Source: Pseudomonadota bacterium (GTDB taxonomy: Bacteria; Bdellovibrionota; Bdellovibrionia; Bdellovibrionales; JACTMU01). Taken from it: a DNA stretch of 64,000 nucleotides. The stretch is taken from positions 1-64,000 of the forward strand of contig JACTMU010000015.1 in NCBI GenBank assembly GCA_014584465.1, read 5' to 3'. The first letter of the stretch is position 1, and every line of letters begins with the position of its first letter. Shown piece by piece: positions 53,746 to 62,664 of the stretch. The position numbers were made by a program, and so were the translations under genes. The notes below the pieces were generated by a model, which worked only from the letters and a program-made list of their open reading frames with translations, made no database searches and had not been told where the DNA came from.

Positions 53746-54423
53746 CTATCGAGACGCCTTCAGACTCTTTAGGCGCGTTTGAGCGCTTCGCGCGCGAGGT
53801 GATTCGGGATATTTGGTTGTGATCTCCTCAAAGAAAACCTTCGCATCGGTTGGTGATCCAAGTTCCTGAAAACAGACCCCAATCTTATAAGTCGCTTCCG
53901 GGACAAACTTTCCCTTCGGCCAACGCTCCAAATAGTGTTGGTAGTTCAGTATGGCCTTCTTCCAATCCTTCTTTGCAAAGGCCTCTTCCGCGGTGGTGTA
54001 GGGTCCCTTATCAGCCTCACTCTTTTTTTCAGCAGCACTGGCACTCTTAGCCTGCTGGAGTTTTTCCAGATTCTTATCGAGAACTCCCATGGCCTGTTCT
54101 AAGGCGGCCAGTTTGTCCGAAATCGCCTTGAGCTCCTGTTTTTCCTGCTCGCGACTGAACTCATACTCTTTGCGTAGAAGCTCAACCTTATGTTCGCTTG
54201 CCTCAATTCGTCCATCAAATTCCCGAAGATCCGACAAGAGAGTTTGATAACGATTTTCGTTGGAAGCTCGCTCTTTTTGCAACATTGCAACTTGATCCTT
54301 TGCCACATTTCGCTCTTCCGCCTCTTTGATTTCAGATCGAGTCTGAAGACATCCGCTGAGCCAAAGTACGCTGCCAGCAAGAACTACCTTCCATAGGCGT
54401 CTCTTGAATACTTCTTTCGACAT
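53746..54423 (-). CDS. CpoB/YbgF-like Tol-Pal accessory lipoprotein
   Basis: 225 residues. Signal with lipobox LSGC. A coiled coil (about 35-125) is followed by tetratricopeptide repeats (YTTAEEAFAKKDWKKAILNYQHYLERWPKG, YKIGVCFQELGSPTDAKVFFEEI). This layout matches CpoB/YbgF, except that a lipobox replaces the usual cleavable signal. The ATG at 54423 overlaps the previous stop (TGATG). Two bases separate its end from tsaD. It probably couples cell-wall synthesis and outer-membrane constriction with Pal. Confidence 0.8.
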   Translation of the reverse strand: MSKEVFKRRLWKVVLAGSVLWLSGCLQTRSEIKEAEERNVAKDQVAMLQKERASNENRYQTLLSDLREFDGRIEASEHKVELLRKEYEFSREQEKQELKAISDKLAALEQAMGVLDKNLEKLQQAKSASAAEKKSEADKGPYTTAEEAFAKKDWKKAILNYQHYLERWPKGKFVPEATYKIGVCFQELGSPTDAKVFFEEITTKYPESPRARSAQTRLKSLKASR

Positions 54424-54770
54424 CACTCCCCCTCTCCAGAGTACCACCGACGAAAACGGGCCTGATTTTCAGCCTTTTCAGCCAAGATCCTCGTTCGGAC
54501 CATAAGTTCTCGGGCCGCATCAAATCGACTCTCTTTGTAGGCCTGCTCGCCAAGCATGTAGTTCTCCTCAGCCTGACTCCAATATCCAGGCGCAAATCGT
54601 GGCGCCTGAGCTCGGCGAGCCGCCTTAAGTGCAGCTCGAGCAATGCTGTATTCACGAATGGGTTTTGGTGAAGCACAACCAAACAAAAAGACGAAAAGCA
54701 GCAGGAAAGTAGAAAGAACCCTGCTGCTTCGAGATAATCTCTTCTCTATGAAATAGCCTGGACGAGGCAT
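54423..54770 (-). CDS. DUF4398-like lipoprotein
   Basis: 115 residues. Signal LSTFLLLFVFLFGC (lipobox LFGC), then a short helical domain (REYSIARAALKAARRA, YMLGEQAYKESRFDAARELMVR) typical of DUF4398 proteins found near OmpA/Pal genes. ATG 54770 is chosen as the first after pal, though the ribosome-binding site is weak. Lies between pal and the cpoB-like gene, so it is probably part of the same envelope complex. Confidence 0.7.
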   Translation of the reverse strand: MPRPGYFIEKRLSRSSRVLSTFLLLFVFLFGCASPKPIREYSIARAALKAARRAQAPRFAPGYWSQAEENYMLGEQAYKESRFDAARELMVRTRILAEKAENQARFRRWYSGEGE

Positions 54771-54786
54771 CCCTCGAATGAAAAAC

Positions 54787-55290
54787 CTACTGAGGCAATG
54801 GAACAAAGTTGGCCCGTCGATTTGCGGCGTAAGCTTCCTCTGTATCACCATTGTTCAACGGCTTCTCTTTTCCATAACTGATGATACTTAATCGAGAACC
54901 ATCCAGTCCTAAGCCTACAAGATAATCCTTAACAGCCTTTGCGCGCCTCTGACCAAGAGAGAGGTTGTACTCAATCGAACCTCTTTCATCACAATGCCCC
55001 TCAATTTGAAGAGAAACAGCACCATGCCCTCGAATCCACTCTGCATTTTCTCCCAAAATGCGCCGAGCCTCCGAAGTCAAATTGGCTTTATCATAATCAA
55101 AGTGGATGGTTGTAAGACCAGCAATATTTCCGCTGTCACTTCCAGAAGGATCAAAACTCATCTCAGAAGAAGAGATGGCTCCCTCAGAAGTTGGAGCAGT
55201 CCCGCTCGAATCCTCCTCCTTCTTTTCCGTACTTGTACAAGCCCCAATCAAAGAGCCTACCAAAGCTGCCAATACCAGATTTCGAATCAT
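54787..55290 (-). CDS. pal: Peptidoglycan-associated lipoprotein
   Basis: 167 residues. Signal LVLAALVGSLIGAC with lipobox IGAC, a Ser/Glu-rich linker, then the OmpA-like domain: TTIHFDYDKANLTSEARR, LQIEGHCDERGSIEYNLSLGQRRA. Binds peptidoglycan from the outer membrane. ATG 55290 has GGGAG at 8-base spacing; ATG 55296 is too close to it. tolQ, tolR, tolA and tolB are not adjacent. Confidence 0.93.
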   Translation of the reverse strand: MIRNLVLAALVGSLIGACTSTEKKEEDSSGTAPTSEGAISSSEMSFDPSGSDSGNIAGLTTIHFDYDKANLTSEARRILGENAEWIRGHGAVSLQIEGHCDERGSIEYNLSLGQRRAKAVKDYLVGLGLDGSRLSIISYGKEKPLNNGDTEEAYAANRRANFVPLPQ

Positions 55291-55406
55291 AATCATCACT
55301 CCCTGTTTTAAAAAATAACTCATTGTAAGAGTTCTTTTTGCAATGTCAAATGCTTCGAGTTCTCTATTTTGTTGCCTCTCCAATTCTGAGATGCTCCAAT
55401 ACGGAC

Positions 55407-58259
55407 ATGCAAAGATTCAGTAAGATTCTCGATCGCTTGAAATATCAGCTCTTCGCCCTCCTTCTTATTGCCCCGTTCAAAAGCTTCGGCGCGGTCGATC
55501 CTGAAATTCAATGGAACGTGAAGAGAACAGACCACTTCGATGTCATCTATGACTCAAGGCAAGAAAATCTCGCCAATACCTATGCCAAGGCTGCAGAGCG
55601 AAGTTATTCACTCCTTATTCCTATCTTCAAGGAGGCTCCAAACCGTACGATCCTCATTCTCAGTGACTCATCTGACGCAGCCAATGGCTACGCATCCATC
55701 TTCCCCTATCCCTTGATTCAACTCTTTCCGGTGCTTCCCTCTCAAATGGACTCCATCTCCCACTATGGTTTTTGGCCCGAAGAGCTCATCCTTCATGAGT
55801 ACACCCACATTCTGAATATGGAGCCGGCCTCGGGCTTTTACACTCCCCTTAAGTACATCTTCGGATCTCTGATTCACCCTAATGCGCTGCTTCCTCGCTG
55901 GTATTCGGAGGGGCTTGCTGTTGTAACTGAGACCTGGTTCAGTCGCCATGGTCGTCTAAGGTCTCCCTATCAATTTGGGGTCTTAAGAGCCATGGTGGCC
56001 GATGACACTCTGAAGGTAGAGTCGATCGATCGCATCAATGAATCCTCAATCCCTAGCTGGCCACTTGGACAACGCCCCTACCTCTTCGGCGCAATGGTGA
56101 TGGACGAGCTCATTTCTAGAGGTGGCCTCGAGCTTTTGGGAGCCCTCAACGAGAATTACAGTACGCGCGTCCCCTATTTTCTCAATGGACCCGTAGAAGA
56201 TCGCCTTGAGCTCACCTACAGCGATCTCTATGATTCCAGTCGGAAACGCTATGAGGGGCTGCTTCATGAACAGATCCAAAAGATCAGAGAGGACGGCGAG
56301 ACCCCCTTTGAATCCATCGTGCAAAAGGGTCACCTAAACCATTCACCCGCCTTGAGCCCCTCGGGAACGCTTCTCGCCTTCATTGAAAATCCCGAAGATG
56401 GTGACTCTCAAATTCGATTGCTGAAGCGAGATAATCTTGACCAATCTTTTGACGGCGCTTCGATCTTCGTCCACGAAGCAAGATTGATCTCCAAAGTCAG
56501 CTGGGCCCCCTCTTCAAAGAGTTTGGTCTTTGATGCCACCAACAACTACAAGGGTTTCTATCAATACTCCGATCTCTATCGATTCGATTTGGAAGAGAAG
56601 AGAGCGACTCGCCTCACCTTTGGGATGCGGGCTCACGAACCCTCATTCTCTCCAGACAGTCAATCCATTGCATTTGTCCAAAAGCAGGGTGGCGACACAA
56701 GCCTTGCCGTGATCGACCAGGACGGAAAAAACCTTCAAGTTCTCTACACTCAAGCAGGAGCACGAATCTCCCGACCCGAATTTATTTCGAATGAGAAGAT
56801 CGCCTTTTCCGAACGTCTCAATGGCCAAGAGGAGCTCCTTCTTTTGGATCTTGAAACCAAGAGCGCAAGGCCCGTCCTTCGATCTTACAACCCCATTCAA
56901 TTTCCAAAGATGACTTCGCAGGGGCTCCTCTTTGTCTCAGAGCAATCCGGAGTCCCCAATCTCTATCTCTCCAATACGAACATGGACCAAGCAACACCGA
57001 TCACAAACACGGTGACTTTGGCAATGGCTGGAGAGATCGATCCCCATCGCAATGAACTCTATTATGGCCAAATGCAAAGTGATGGTGTCAAAATTGTAAA
57101 ATCAGAGATCCCCAAAACTCCGCCTTCTCATTTGCCCGAGTTGAAAGAGGTCTCTTCAAGTTTGTGGAGCTCGCCTCCATCTTGGGCTGAGCCCTCTGTG
57201 GAATTTCATGAAGAGACCTTTGAGTACAGCCCCTGGCGCCACTTAATTCCACGTTATTGGTTTCCCTTTATCTACTTTGTCCCTGGTGGGGCAGGGTTTG
57301 AGTTTTCAACCGGAGCCAGTGACCCTCTTGCAATTCACAAGTATGGCCTCAGTGGTGGCGTGGACTCTCTCACGGAAAAGTTCTCCGGAGCACTCAGCTA
57401 CACTTACAGTTATGGTAGAACCAAGACACTCCTATTACTGAGCGACAACCATGTCTATTACTATGGACTTGACCTCTCCCTGCAATCCACCTCTGCAACT
57501 CTTGGCTTCCTGACACCTGTCGGAAAAGATGACACCAATTGGTCGATGGGCTTCTCCGTTCAATATCGACAAACCGATGCGATCACCACCTACATTACCC
57601 GAGTAGGGCCAGGTCTCTCCTTTCTCTATTCCGACATCAAGGCACCACGCGGTAGCCAGATAAGTCCTGTTAAGGGAAAGAGCCTTGAGGCCACCTACAC
57701 AAACTATCTTCCTGAATGGGGGAACCGGAGAACCACCGTAACAGCCACCCACTACTTTTCATCTCTCTTCCCAAAGAATCACGTTCTCTTTAGCCGTGCC
57801 CATTATGTTTATGCTCCGAAGAATCCCTCCCAATTCATCGGGGTCGACTACAGTGTGGGAGAGATCTCAAATCGAACATCCTCGGACACATTTCTCATGC
57901 GGGGATATCTCACTGGGCAGTTTCACGGACACGAAATTGCAAATTTGAACCTCGAATATCGTTTTCCTCTATTCAGTCTCTATCGAGGCTTTGGAACGAA
58001 GCCCTTTTTCTTTCACAAAGCTCATCTTGCCGTCATCGCCGATGGAGTGACACTCAATGGAGAGTCCTTCTCTAAGGAGAATGGATACACGACCACTCAA
58101 CTAGGAAGGATCTTTACAGGCGTGGGAACTGAATTTAAGGCAGACGTCACCTTGGGATACCATTTGCCCGTTCAATTCAGTCTCGGCCTCTATTATGGCC
58201 TTGATCGTGAGGCTATGGGAGAACCTTTGTCCTATCTTGGAATATTGATTGAGCAGTGA
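55407..58259 (+). CDS. Metalloprotease / TolB-like propeller / outer-membrane barrel fusion
   Basis: About 950 residues. Signal YQLFALLLIAPFKSFG. Residues about 30-270 form a gluzincin-like peptidase: ELILHEYTHILNM carries HExxH (HEYTH) and RWYSEGLAVVTE a likely third ligand Glu. About 290-600 are PD40/TolB-type propeller repeats (HLNHSPALSPSGTLLAFI, EPSFSPDSQSIAFVQ). The last 300 residues are beta-barrel-like (FEFSTGASDP, LNLEYRFPLFSLYRGFGTKP) and resemble the C-terminal part of Omp85/BamA-type barrels. It would sit in the outer membrane with protease and propeller in the periplasm or outside. Divergent from pal. ATG 55407 has a weak ribosome-binding site. Confidence 0.75.
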   Translation: MQRFSKILDRLKYQLFALLLIAPFKSFGAVDPEIQWNVKRTDHFDVIYDSRQENLANTYAKAAERSYSLLIPIFKEAPNRTILILSDSSDAANGYASIFPYPLIQLFPVLPSQMDSISHYGFWPEELILHEYTHILNMEPASGFYTPLKYIFGSLIHPNALLPRWYSEGLAVVTETWFSRHGRLRSPYQFGVLRAMVADDTLKVESIDRINESSIPSWPLGQRPYLFGAMVMDELISRGGLELLGALNENYSTRVPYFLNGPVEDRLELTYSDLYDSSRKRYEGLLHEQIQKIREDGETPFESIVQKGHLNHSPALSPSGTLLAFIENPEDGDSQIRLLKRDNLDQSFDGASIFVHEARLISKVSWAPSSKSLVFDATNNYKGFYQYSDLYRFDLEEKRATRLTFGMRAHEPSFSPDSQSIAFVQKQGGDTSLAVIDQDGKNLQVLYTQAGARISRPEFISNEKIAFSERLNGQEELLLLDLETKSARPVLRSYNPIQFPKMTSQGLLFVSEQSGVPNLYLSNTNMDQATPITNTVTLAMAGEIDPHRNELYYGQMQSDGVKIVKSEIPKTPPSHLPELKEVSSSLWSSPPSWAEPSVEFHEETFEYSPWRHLIPRYWFPFIYFVPGGAGFEFSTGASDPLAIHKYGLSGGVDSLTEKFSGALSYTYSYGRTKTLLLLSDNHVYYYGLDLSLQSTSATLGFLTPVGKDDTNWSMGFSVQYRQTDAITTYITRVGPGLSFLYSDIKAPRGSQISPVKGKSLEATYTNYLPEWGNRRTTVTATHYFSSLFPKNHVLFSRAHYVYAPKNPSQFIGVDYSVGEISNRTSSDTFLMRGYLTGQFHGHEIANLNLEYRFPLFSLYRGFGTKPFFFHKAHLAVIADGVTLNGESFSKENGYTTTQLGRIFTGVGTEFKADVTLGYHLPVQFSLGLYYGLDREAMGEPLSYLGILIEQ

Positions 58260-58368
58260 AGTTGGAACCAAGATCCGGGCTGAAGCTATATTGGGTACAG
58301 ATTCGTGGCGCCCCCTCTTGACTTACGCTGCTCGTCGCGAAAAAATAGAAGATAAGAGTGAGGTATCT

Positions 58369-58875
58369 ATGGATAAAATGAGTTGGATCAAAGACCTGGT
58401 TCACGCAGAAATCGAGATGGAGGAGTCAGGCATTGTCGATTTTTCGGACTCTTTTGACCCTGAAGAAACGCTCTACCGTGAGACCATCCATTACCTTATT
58501 GAACTCAAAGCCTCCTTTGTAGAGGCCTCTTCGGCTTTCAATCAGCTTAAAGGTTCAACGGTCGGACGGATTAAAATTTACGGCATTTCAAATCGTGAAG
58601 CCGATTTTATGCTCTTTCGCAATGGGTTTAAACTTATCTTTTCCATGGTTGCACCAGGGCAGATCTCAATTCGATTCATTCACATGGGTGGGACCTACGT
58701 GCCAGATCCTCTTACGGATGAAAAAACAGGAGCCCCCCAACCCAATGAAGATCTTCTGCAGGCCTTTTGGGGAGCATTCGGAGATCTCATTTGGCGCTAC
58801 CATGACAAAGAGATTAAGTTAGACTACCTTGTCCGCTTTTATCTCAGTCGCTTCATTCGAGAGAGCGCAAAATAG
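58369..58875 (+). CDS. Conserved-looking cytosolic protein of unknown function
   Basis: 168 residues, acidic N-terminus (ESGIVDFSDSFDPEETLY), no signal or membrane helix. ATG 58369 follows GTGAGG with good spacing; a longer frame overlaps the barrel gene and is rejected. Notable segments are GRIKIYGISNREADFMLFRNG and the aromatic GAFGDLIWRYHDKEIKLDYL. No family is recognised. Its stop TAG is the first three bases of a dispersed repeat. Confidence 0.65.
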   Translation: MDKMSWIKDLVHAEIEMEESGIVDFSDSFDPEETLYRETIHYLIELKASFVEASSAFNQLKGSTVGRIKIYGISNREADFMLFRNGFKLIFSMVAPGQISIRFIHMGGTYVPDPLTDEKTGAPQPNEDLLQAFWGAFGDLIWRYHDKEIKLDYLVRFYLSRFIRESAK

Positions 58876-58908
58876 TGTCTGGCACTAACTAGTGACAGCC
58901 CCTAACTA
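58873..58908. repeat. Short GTGCCTGGC-family relic between convergent genes
   Basis: TAGTGTCTGGCACTAACTAG is followed by GACAGCCCCTAACTA; both halves match pieces of the larger element at 62673-62817, joined by a deletion. It supplies the stop of the gene on each side. Confidence 0.65.
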
Positions 58909-59471
58909 CGAAAAGTTTGATAAATGATTTTGAGGACTCCCCAATAGTCATCCCCCAGAAGAGTCCATGGTGCAAGGACGATGAGGACTCCAAAGTAGAA
59001 TGGGAGCATCAAGAACTTATACAAAAGTCTATGCCACCAATACTTAGCAAGAAACAAAACCCACTCTTGAAAGATGATTAGAAAAATCAGGGCTCCAAGT
59101 TCCACATAAATCAAATGCCCCCAACGTGGATGATTCAATAATCGTGTCATTTTTTCAAGAAATTCATAATTCAACATCAAAATGTTGATCTTTGCCACAA
59201 ATGGATTGTTGATCAAAGATTTCATAAAGTCCTGAAGATCGTAAGGTGTCACGACCCTCTTGTTCTGCTCTTCATTTTGATTTGATTCAACTGGTGGTGC
59301 TCCAGGCATATTGCCCGTCTGCATACCCTTTTGAAGTCGTTCAAGTAACGTCGTCCGTTTCTGACCACGTTGAACAGCACCCTCCTGCTGTCCGAGAGCA
59401 GGAGGATGTACCCCAAGAAGACCGCTTGTGATCACGATAAGAACAAACCAAAAAAACAATCTTAATTTCAT
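58902..59471 (-). CDS. Membrane protein of unknown function
   Basis: 189 residues. N-terminal signal (LFFWFVLIVITSGLLGVHPPALG), a soluble part of about 80 residues with a Gln/Asn/Pro-rich linker, then two hydrophobic segments (IYVELGALIFLIIFQEWVLFL and FLMLPFYFGVLIVLAPWTLL). No domain is recognised. GTG 59480 is an alternative start; neither start has a clear ribosome-binding site. The stop TAG lies inside the repeat relic. Confidence 0.6.
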   Translation of the reverse strand: MKLRLFFWFVLIVITSGLLGVHPPALGQQEGAVQRGQKRTTLLERLQKGMQTGNMPGAPPVESNQNEEQNKRVVTPYDLQDFMKSLINNPFVAKINILMLNYEFLEKMTRLLNHPRWGHLIYVELGALIFLIIFQEWVLFLAKYWWHRLLYKFLMLPFYFGVLIVLAPWTLLGDDYWGVLKIIYQTFRS

Positions 59472-59516
59472 CTTGGCCACACGAAAATGGTTTCATTCCC
59501 CATTTTTCTTCTAGCT

Positions 59517-59765
59517 CTATGCTGCATGCCAAACTTCTTTAACCCAATGAGACTCGGTATTGCCAACCCAATCCTTTGCTCTCAATTTGCCATGAACAAA
59601 CTTCTCAAGGTCCTGGGGATTTTCTACGTCCACCCATAGAGTCATATCCCATTCACCGGTGGTCGACCATGCCCACCTTACCTCTTTCCAATCCTTTAGC
59701 CATGACCAATCTGCTGGAACCTCTTTGGACCACTTGACGTTGACTTGTGCAGACCAATTCTTCAT
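59517..59765 (-). CDS. Small stand-alone AsnC/Lrp-type ligand-binding-like protein
   Basis: 82 residues, no helix-turn-helix. The pattern VRWAWSTTGEWDMTLWVDV followed by FVHGKLRAKDWVGNTESHWV resembles the RAM (Lrp effector) ferredoxin-like fold. Such stand-alone domains bind small ligands or form oligomers, but the role here is unknown. AAAGGAG precedes ATG 59765. Unusually rich in tryptophan. Confidence 0.6.
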   Translation of the reverse strand: MKNWSAQVNVKWSKEVPADWSWLKDWKEVRWAWSTTGEWDMTLWVDVENPQDLEKFVHGKLRAKDWVGNTESHWVKEVWHAA

Positions 59766-59872
59766 CTTTTCTCCTTTCACATGAAAATATTGTCTTTGAT
59801 TCCTCTATTTTCGTTTTTGTGGTGGAAAATGTGAAGCACCAACTCAATGCCATGGCCCATCGTCGAGGTGTA

Positions 59873-59926
59873 GAAGGTGCCTGGCGCGATACAGCGCCTA
59901 GACGATATAGCGCAAAAACCCCACCT
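59873..59926. repeat. Degenerate GTGCCTGGCGCG element
   Basis: AAGGTGCCTGGCGCGATACAGCGCC begins like the full element ends, and CACCTT closes it at 59921-59926. Between them GCGCGATA and TATAGCGC are near-complementary. Confidence 0.5.
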
Positions 59927-59960
59927 TAGGCTTGCATGAACAATCCATCAGCCTCTTTGT

Positions 59961-61043
59961 TCAAACCCCATCAAGGTCGCCATCCAGGGGGACCTCTTCG
60001 CCATCCCCCTCTGACCCCATACCACGAAGTTCGCCACCATCCTTGATTTTCTTAGGACCCCTGTTACCTCTCTTTGAAGACTTCTTGGTCTTAGGTAGAT
60101 CACCATAAAACTTGATCAAGAGCTCACTGTCCCCATCCCGCCTGTTGACGGAAGACTCAGCACCAAGAAGCAAAAGTGGATTTCTGCTCCCATCACTTCC
60201 CAGTTTCAAAATGTTCTTCCCAGAAAGATCGAGGTGGTTTGAAAACAGTTGCAAGGTTCGCCTCTCTTTCGGCTCAACATTTTGGATCACAATCTCCGAA
60301 TCCACAAGATAAAGAGTGTCGGCGAAGATCTCAATATCACGAACTTCCTCAAAGATTTCAGAAAGAACCTTCAATACTTCGAGCTCCTTTTCATCATCCA
60401 GTTTGCTGTCGAGACCTCCACACAATACAACTGCCGATGCAATGAGCTTTACGCTCTTCTGATCATCGTGCTCCATCTGACCCGGGTGGTTCAGTTTTAC
60501 ATTCTTAAGTGTGAGAACTTCAGAACCCGAAGCTTTGCCGTCGTCCTTTCCATCCGCCCTCGGTTCACCGACTTCATCTTCTTTTGATCCTGTCCCTTCT
60601 TGAGATCTCTCGATCAATCTCTTCTGTTCCAAATCTAAGAGTATACCTCTTAATCCCGATTCAAATTCTTTGTTGCCACAAATAGGACTTACCCAAACAG
60701 TCCCACTGTTGACCGCCTCCTCGAGAAGCTGAATCCTTTCTTCATCAATCTTACCGTTTCGGTTCACAAACTTTTTGGCAAATTTTTCTTGATCTACATC
60801 AGAGCTGCCGCTTTCGATCTTAACGAGACCCAAAATCTGGTGCGCGTTCTTTAATTTGGATCCAAAAAGATGGGCCACCTTCTCAGAATCCGTCGCCTTA
60901 ATGCCCTTCAAGTGAGGTGATTCTTTCTTCTCCGCAGGAGATATTCTGACTTTGTGCTTGTCATTGTCCTTGCCACATCCCAACATCGCAACCTGCGGAA
61001 GGACCACTCCTATAACGAAGGTAAGAACTCTACGTACAATCAC
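59961..61043 (-). CDS. Lipoprotein of unknown function
   Basis: About 360 residues. Signal VLTFVIGVVLPQVAMLGC (lipobox MLGC). Very hydrophilic, with acidic/basic linkers (KEDEVGEPRADGKDDGKAS) and a region of beta-strand character (IEIFADTLYLVDSEIVIQN, NHLDLSGKNILKLG) that looks like a short beta-helix or adhesin module. The tail is Gly/Asp-rich. GTG 61043 follows GGAGG at 5 bases. No domain recognised. Confidence 0.62.
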   Translation of the reverse strand: MIVRRVLTFVIGVVLPQVAMLGCGKDNDKHKVRISPAEKKESPHLKGIKATDSEKVAHLFGSKLKNAHQILGLVKIESGSSDVDQEKFAKKFVNRNGKIDEERIQLLEEAVNSGTVWVSPICGNKEFESGLRGILLDLEQKRLIERSQEGTGSKEDEVGEPRADGKDDGKASGSEVLTLKNVKLNHPGQMEHDDQKSVKLIASAVVLCGGLDSKLDDEKELEVLKVLSEIFEEVRDIEIFADTLYLVDSEIVIQNVEPKERRTLQLFSNHLDLSGKNILKLGSDGSRNPLLLLGAESSVNRRDGDSELLIKFYGDLPKTKKSSKRGNRGPKKIKDGGELRGMGSEGDGEEVPLDGDLDGV

Positions 61044-61293
61044 AAACGCCTCCAATACCGAATTTCAAGCCTCTTGTGTGCTATTTCCACAAGAAACCTA
61101 TCTCCATTCAGCAACTTCCATGCCATCAAATGCTCAGCGACACGGCCAGCTCAGTGTCCAAAGCCTGGAGAAGGGACAAAAAAAGTCCATTTATCTCCCC
61201 TTCCATATTGTGTACAACTTAGAGACCTCGTGCATCCACGATCAAAGATTTTCAATGTAAAAAAGACGAAATTGGCTTAAGCTCCGACTCATT

Positions 61294-62046
61294 ATGAGCT
61301 ATCTAGAAATAAAGGGTCTCTATAAGAGGCTCGGCCACCAAGAAATTTTATCCAATGTCAATCTGAGCCTAGCAAAGTCGGAGATGTTGGCTCTCGTTGG
61401 ACCTTCCGGTGCTGGCAAATCGACCCTATTGAGGATTCTCAATACTCTTGAGTCTTTTGAGCGAGGACATTTACGGGTCGGGGAGGCGGAGCTTCCTGCA
61501 GAACAGAGTCAAGACCTGACCTTGAAATCTCGTCTTCGCTCTAAGACAGGCACCCTCTTTCAGTCCTACAATCTTTTCCCACATTGGACCATTCTCGAAA
61601 ACATCACAAAGGCTCCCATGATCGTTAAAAAGATGGGCTTGCAAGAGATTTCACAGGTGGCTCACGATCTCTTGGCTAAGGTTGGATTGAAAGGGCTTGA
61701 GGAGCGTTACCCACACCAAGTTTCAGGGGGACAAGCTCAGAGAGCCGCCATTGCACGAGCACTCGCGATGACCCCAGAGGTGATGCTTTATGATGAACCC
61801 ACTTCTGCTTTGGATCCTGGTGTTGCTCAGGAAGTCTTGAAAGTTATGAAAAAGATCAAGCAAGATGGAATCACCCAGATTGTTGTAACTCATGATCTGC
61901 GTTTTACCCGCGAAGTGGCCGATCGAGTGGCCTTTATGGATCGAGGCGGGATTGTGGAGTGTGATAGATTCGAGCACATCTTTCATAACCCCAAAGAACC
62001 TAAGACAGAACAGTTCTTTAAAAACTACTTTGAGGTCACAATATGA
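61294..62046 (+). CDS. Polar amino-acid ABC transporter ATP-binding protein (GlnQ-like)
   Basis: 250 residues. Walker A GPSGAGKST, Q-loop FQSYNLFPHWT, signature VSGGQAQRAAIARAL and Walker B VMLYDEPTSALDP, with the PAAT-specific length and order. It should energise uptake of a polar amino acid, but the downstream permease is reduced to a fragment and no binding protein is adjacent. The stop overlaps the next ATG (ATGA). Confidence 0.9.
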   Translation: MSYLEIKGLYKRLGHQEILSNVNLSLAKSEMLALVGPSGAGKSTLLRILNTLESFERGHLRVGEAELPAEQSQDLTLKSRLRSKTGTLFQSYNLFPHWTILENITKAPMIVKKMGLQEISQVAHDLLAKVGLKGLEERYPHQVSGGQAQRAAIARALAMTPEVMLYDEPTSALDPGVAQEVLKVMKKIKQDGITQIVVTHDLRFTREVADRVAFMDRGGIVECDRFEHIFHNPKEPKTEQFFKNYFEVTI

Positions 62047-62267
62047 AAGTGCGTGAACTGCTTGCTTCAACGTACTTTGACTACTTGGGAATCGGCCTTC
62101 TTACGGCCTTTGTTTACCTTCTCATTGACTTTCCCTTTGTAAGGCTCTCTCGATGGATGGAGAAGAAAATGGCGAGATCTGGTGCAACGATTCAAAATGA
62201 AGCTCCCTCGTTTTGGCGACGTCGGCGCAATCACACACTGATGAAGGAGGGCGCCCTTGAAACATAA
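62043..62267 (+). pseudogene. C-terminal remnant of an amino-acid ABC permease
   Basis: 74 residues. ELLASTYFDYLGIGLLTAF, then VYLLIDFPFVRLSRWMEKKM, is the last transmembrane helix and end of a HisM/GlnP-type permease. The EAA loop and the earlier helices are missing. The ATG overlaps the ATPase stop as in intact ATPase-permease pairs, so an internal deletion probably removed most of the gene. It may still be translated. Confidence 0.65.
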
Positions 62268-62664
62268 GGAGAAAAGTGCCCTTTTGGATCAAGCGTTTCA
62301 TTCTGCCGTAGAGGTCATGAAAAACTCTTCTTATGCTCCTTACTCTAGATTTCGCGTTGGAGCAGCACTCATTACGAGAGATCAAACTATTTTTGTTGGC
62401 TGCAATGTAGAAAATGGCTCCTACGGACTCACCGTCTGCGCGGAGCGAGTGGCCATCTTTTCTGCTGTGGCTGCCAGACAGAGAAAGTTTACTGATCTTG
62501 TGGTCGTAACACGCTCAAATCCGCCAGCCCCACCTTGTGGAGCCTGTCTTCAAGTTATGTCTGAGTTCTTCCATAAGAAAACGATGATCTGGCTTGGAAC
62601 TCCTCAAAAGATCGTTCACAGTTACCGATTTGAGGAACTCTTGCCCATCCGATTTGAGTTATAA
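62257..62664 (+). CDS. cdd: Cytidine deaminase
   Basis: 135 residues. SSYAPYSRFRVGAAL, NVENGSYGLTVCAERVAIF (Cys zinc ligand and catalytic Glu) and PPCGACLQVMSEF (two Cys ligands) make it a typical tetrameric Cdd. TTG start at 62257 follows GAAGGAGGG. It overlaps the permease remnant. Deaminates cytidine and deoxycytidine; complements thymidine kinase in salvage. Confidence 0.95.
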   Translation: MKHKEKSALLDQAFHSAVEVMKNSSYAPYSRFRVGAALITRDQTIFVGCNVENGSYGLTVCAERVAIFSAVAARQRKFTDLVVVTRSNPPAPPCGACLQVMSEFFHKKTMIWLGTPQKIVHSYRFEELLPIRFEL

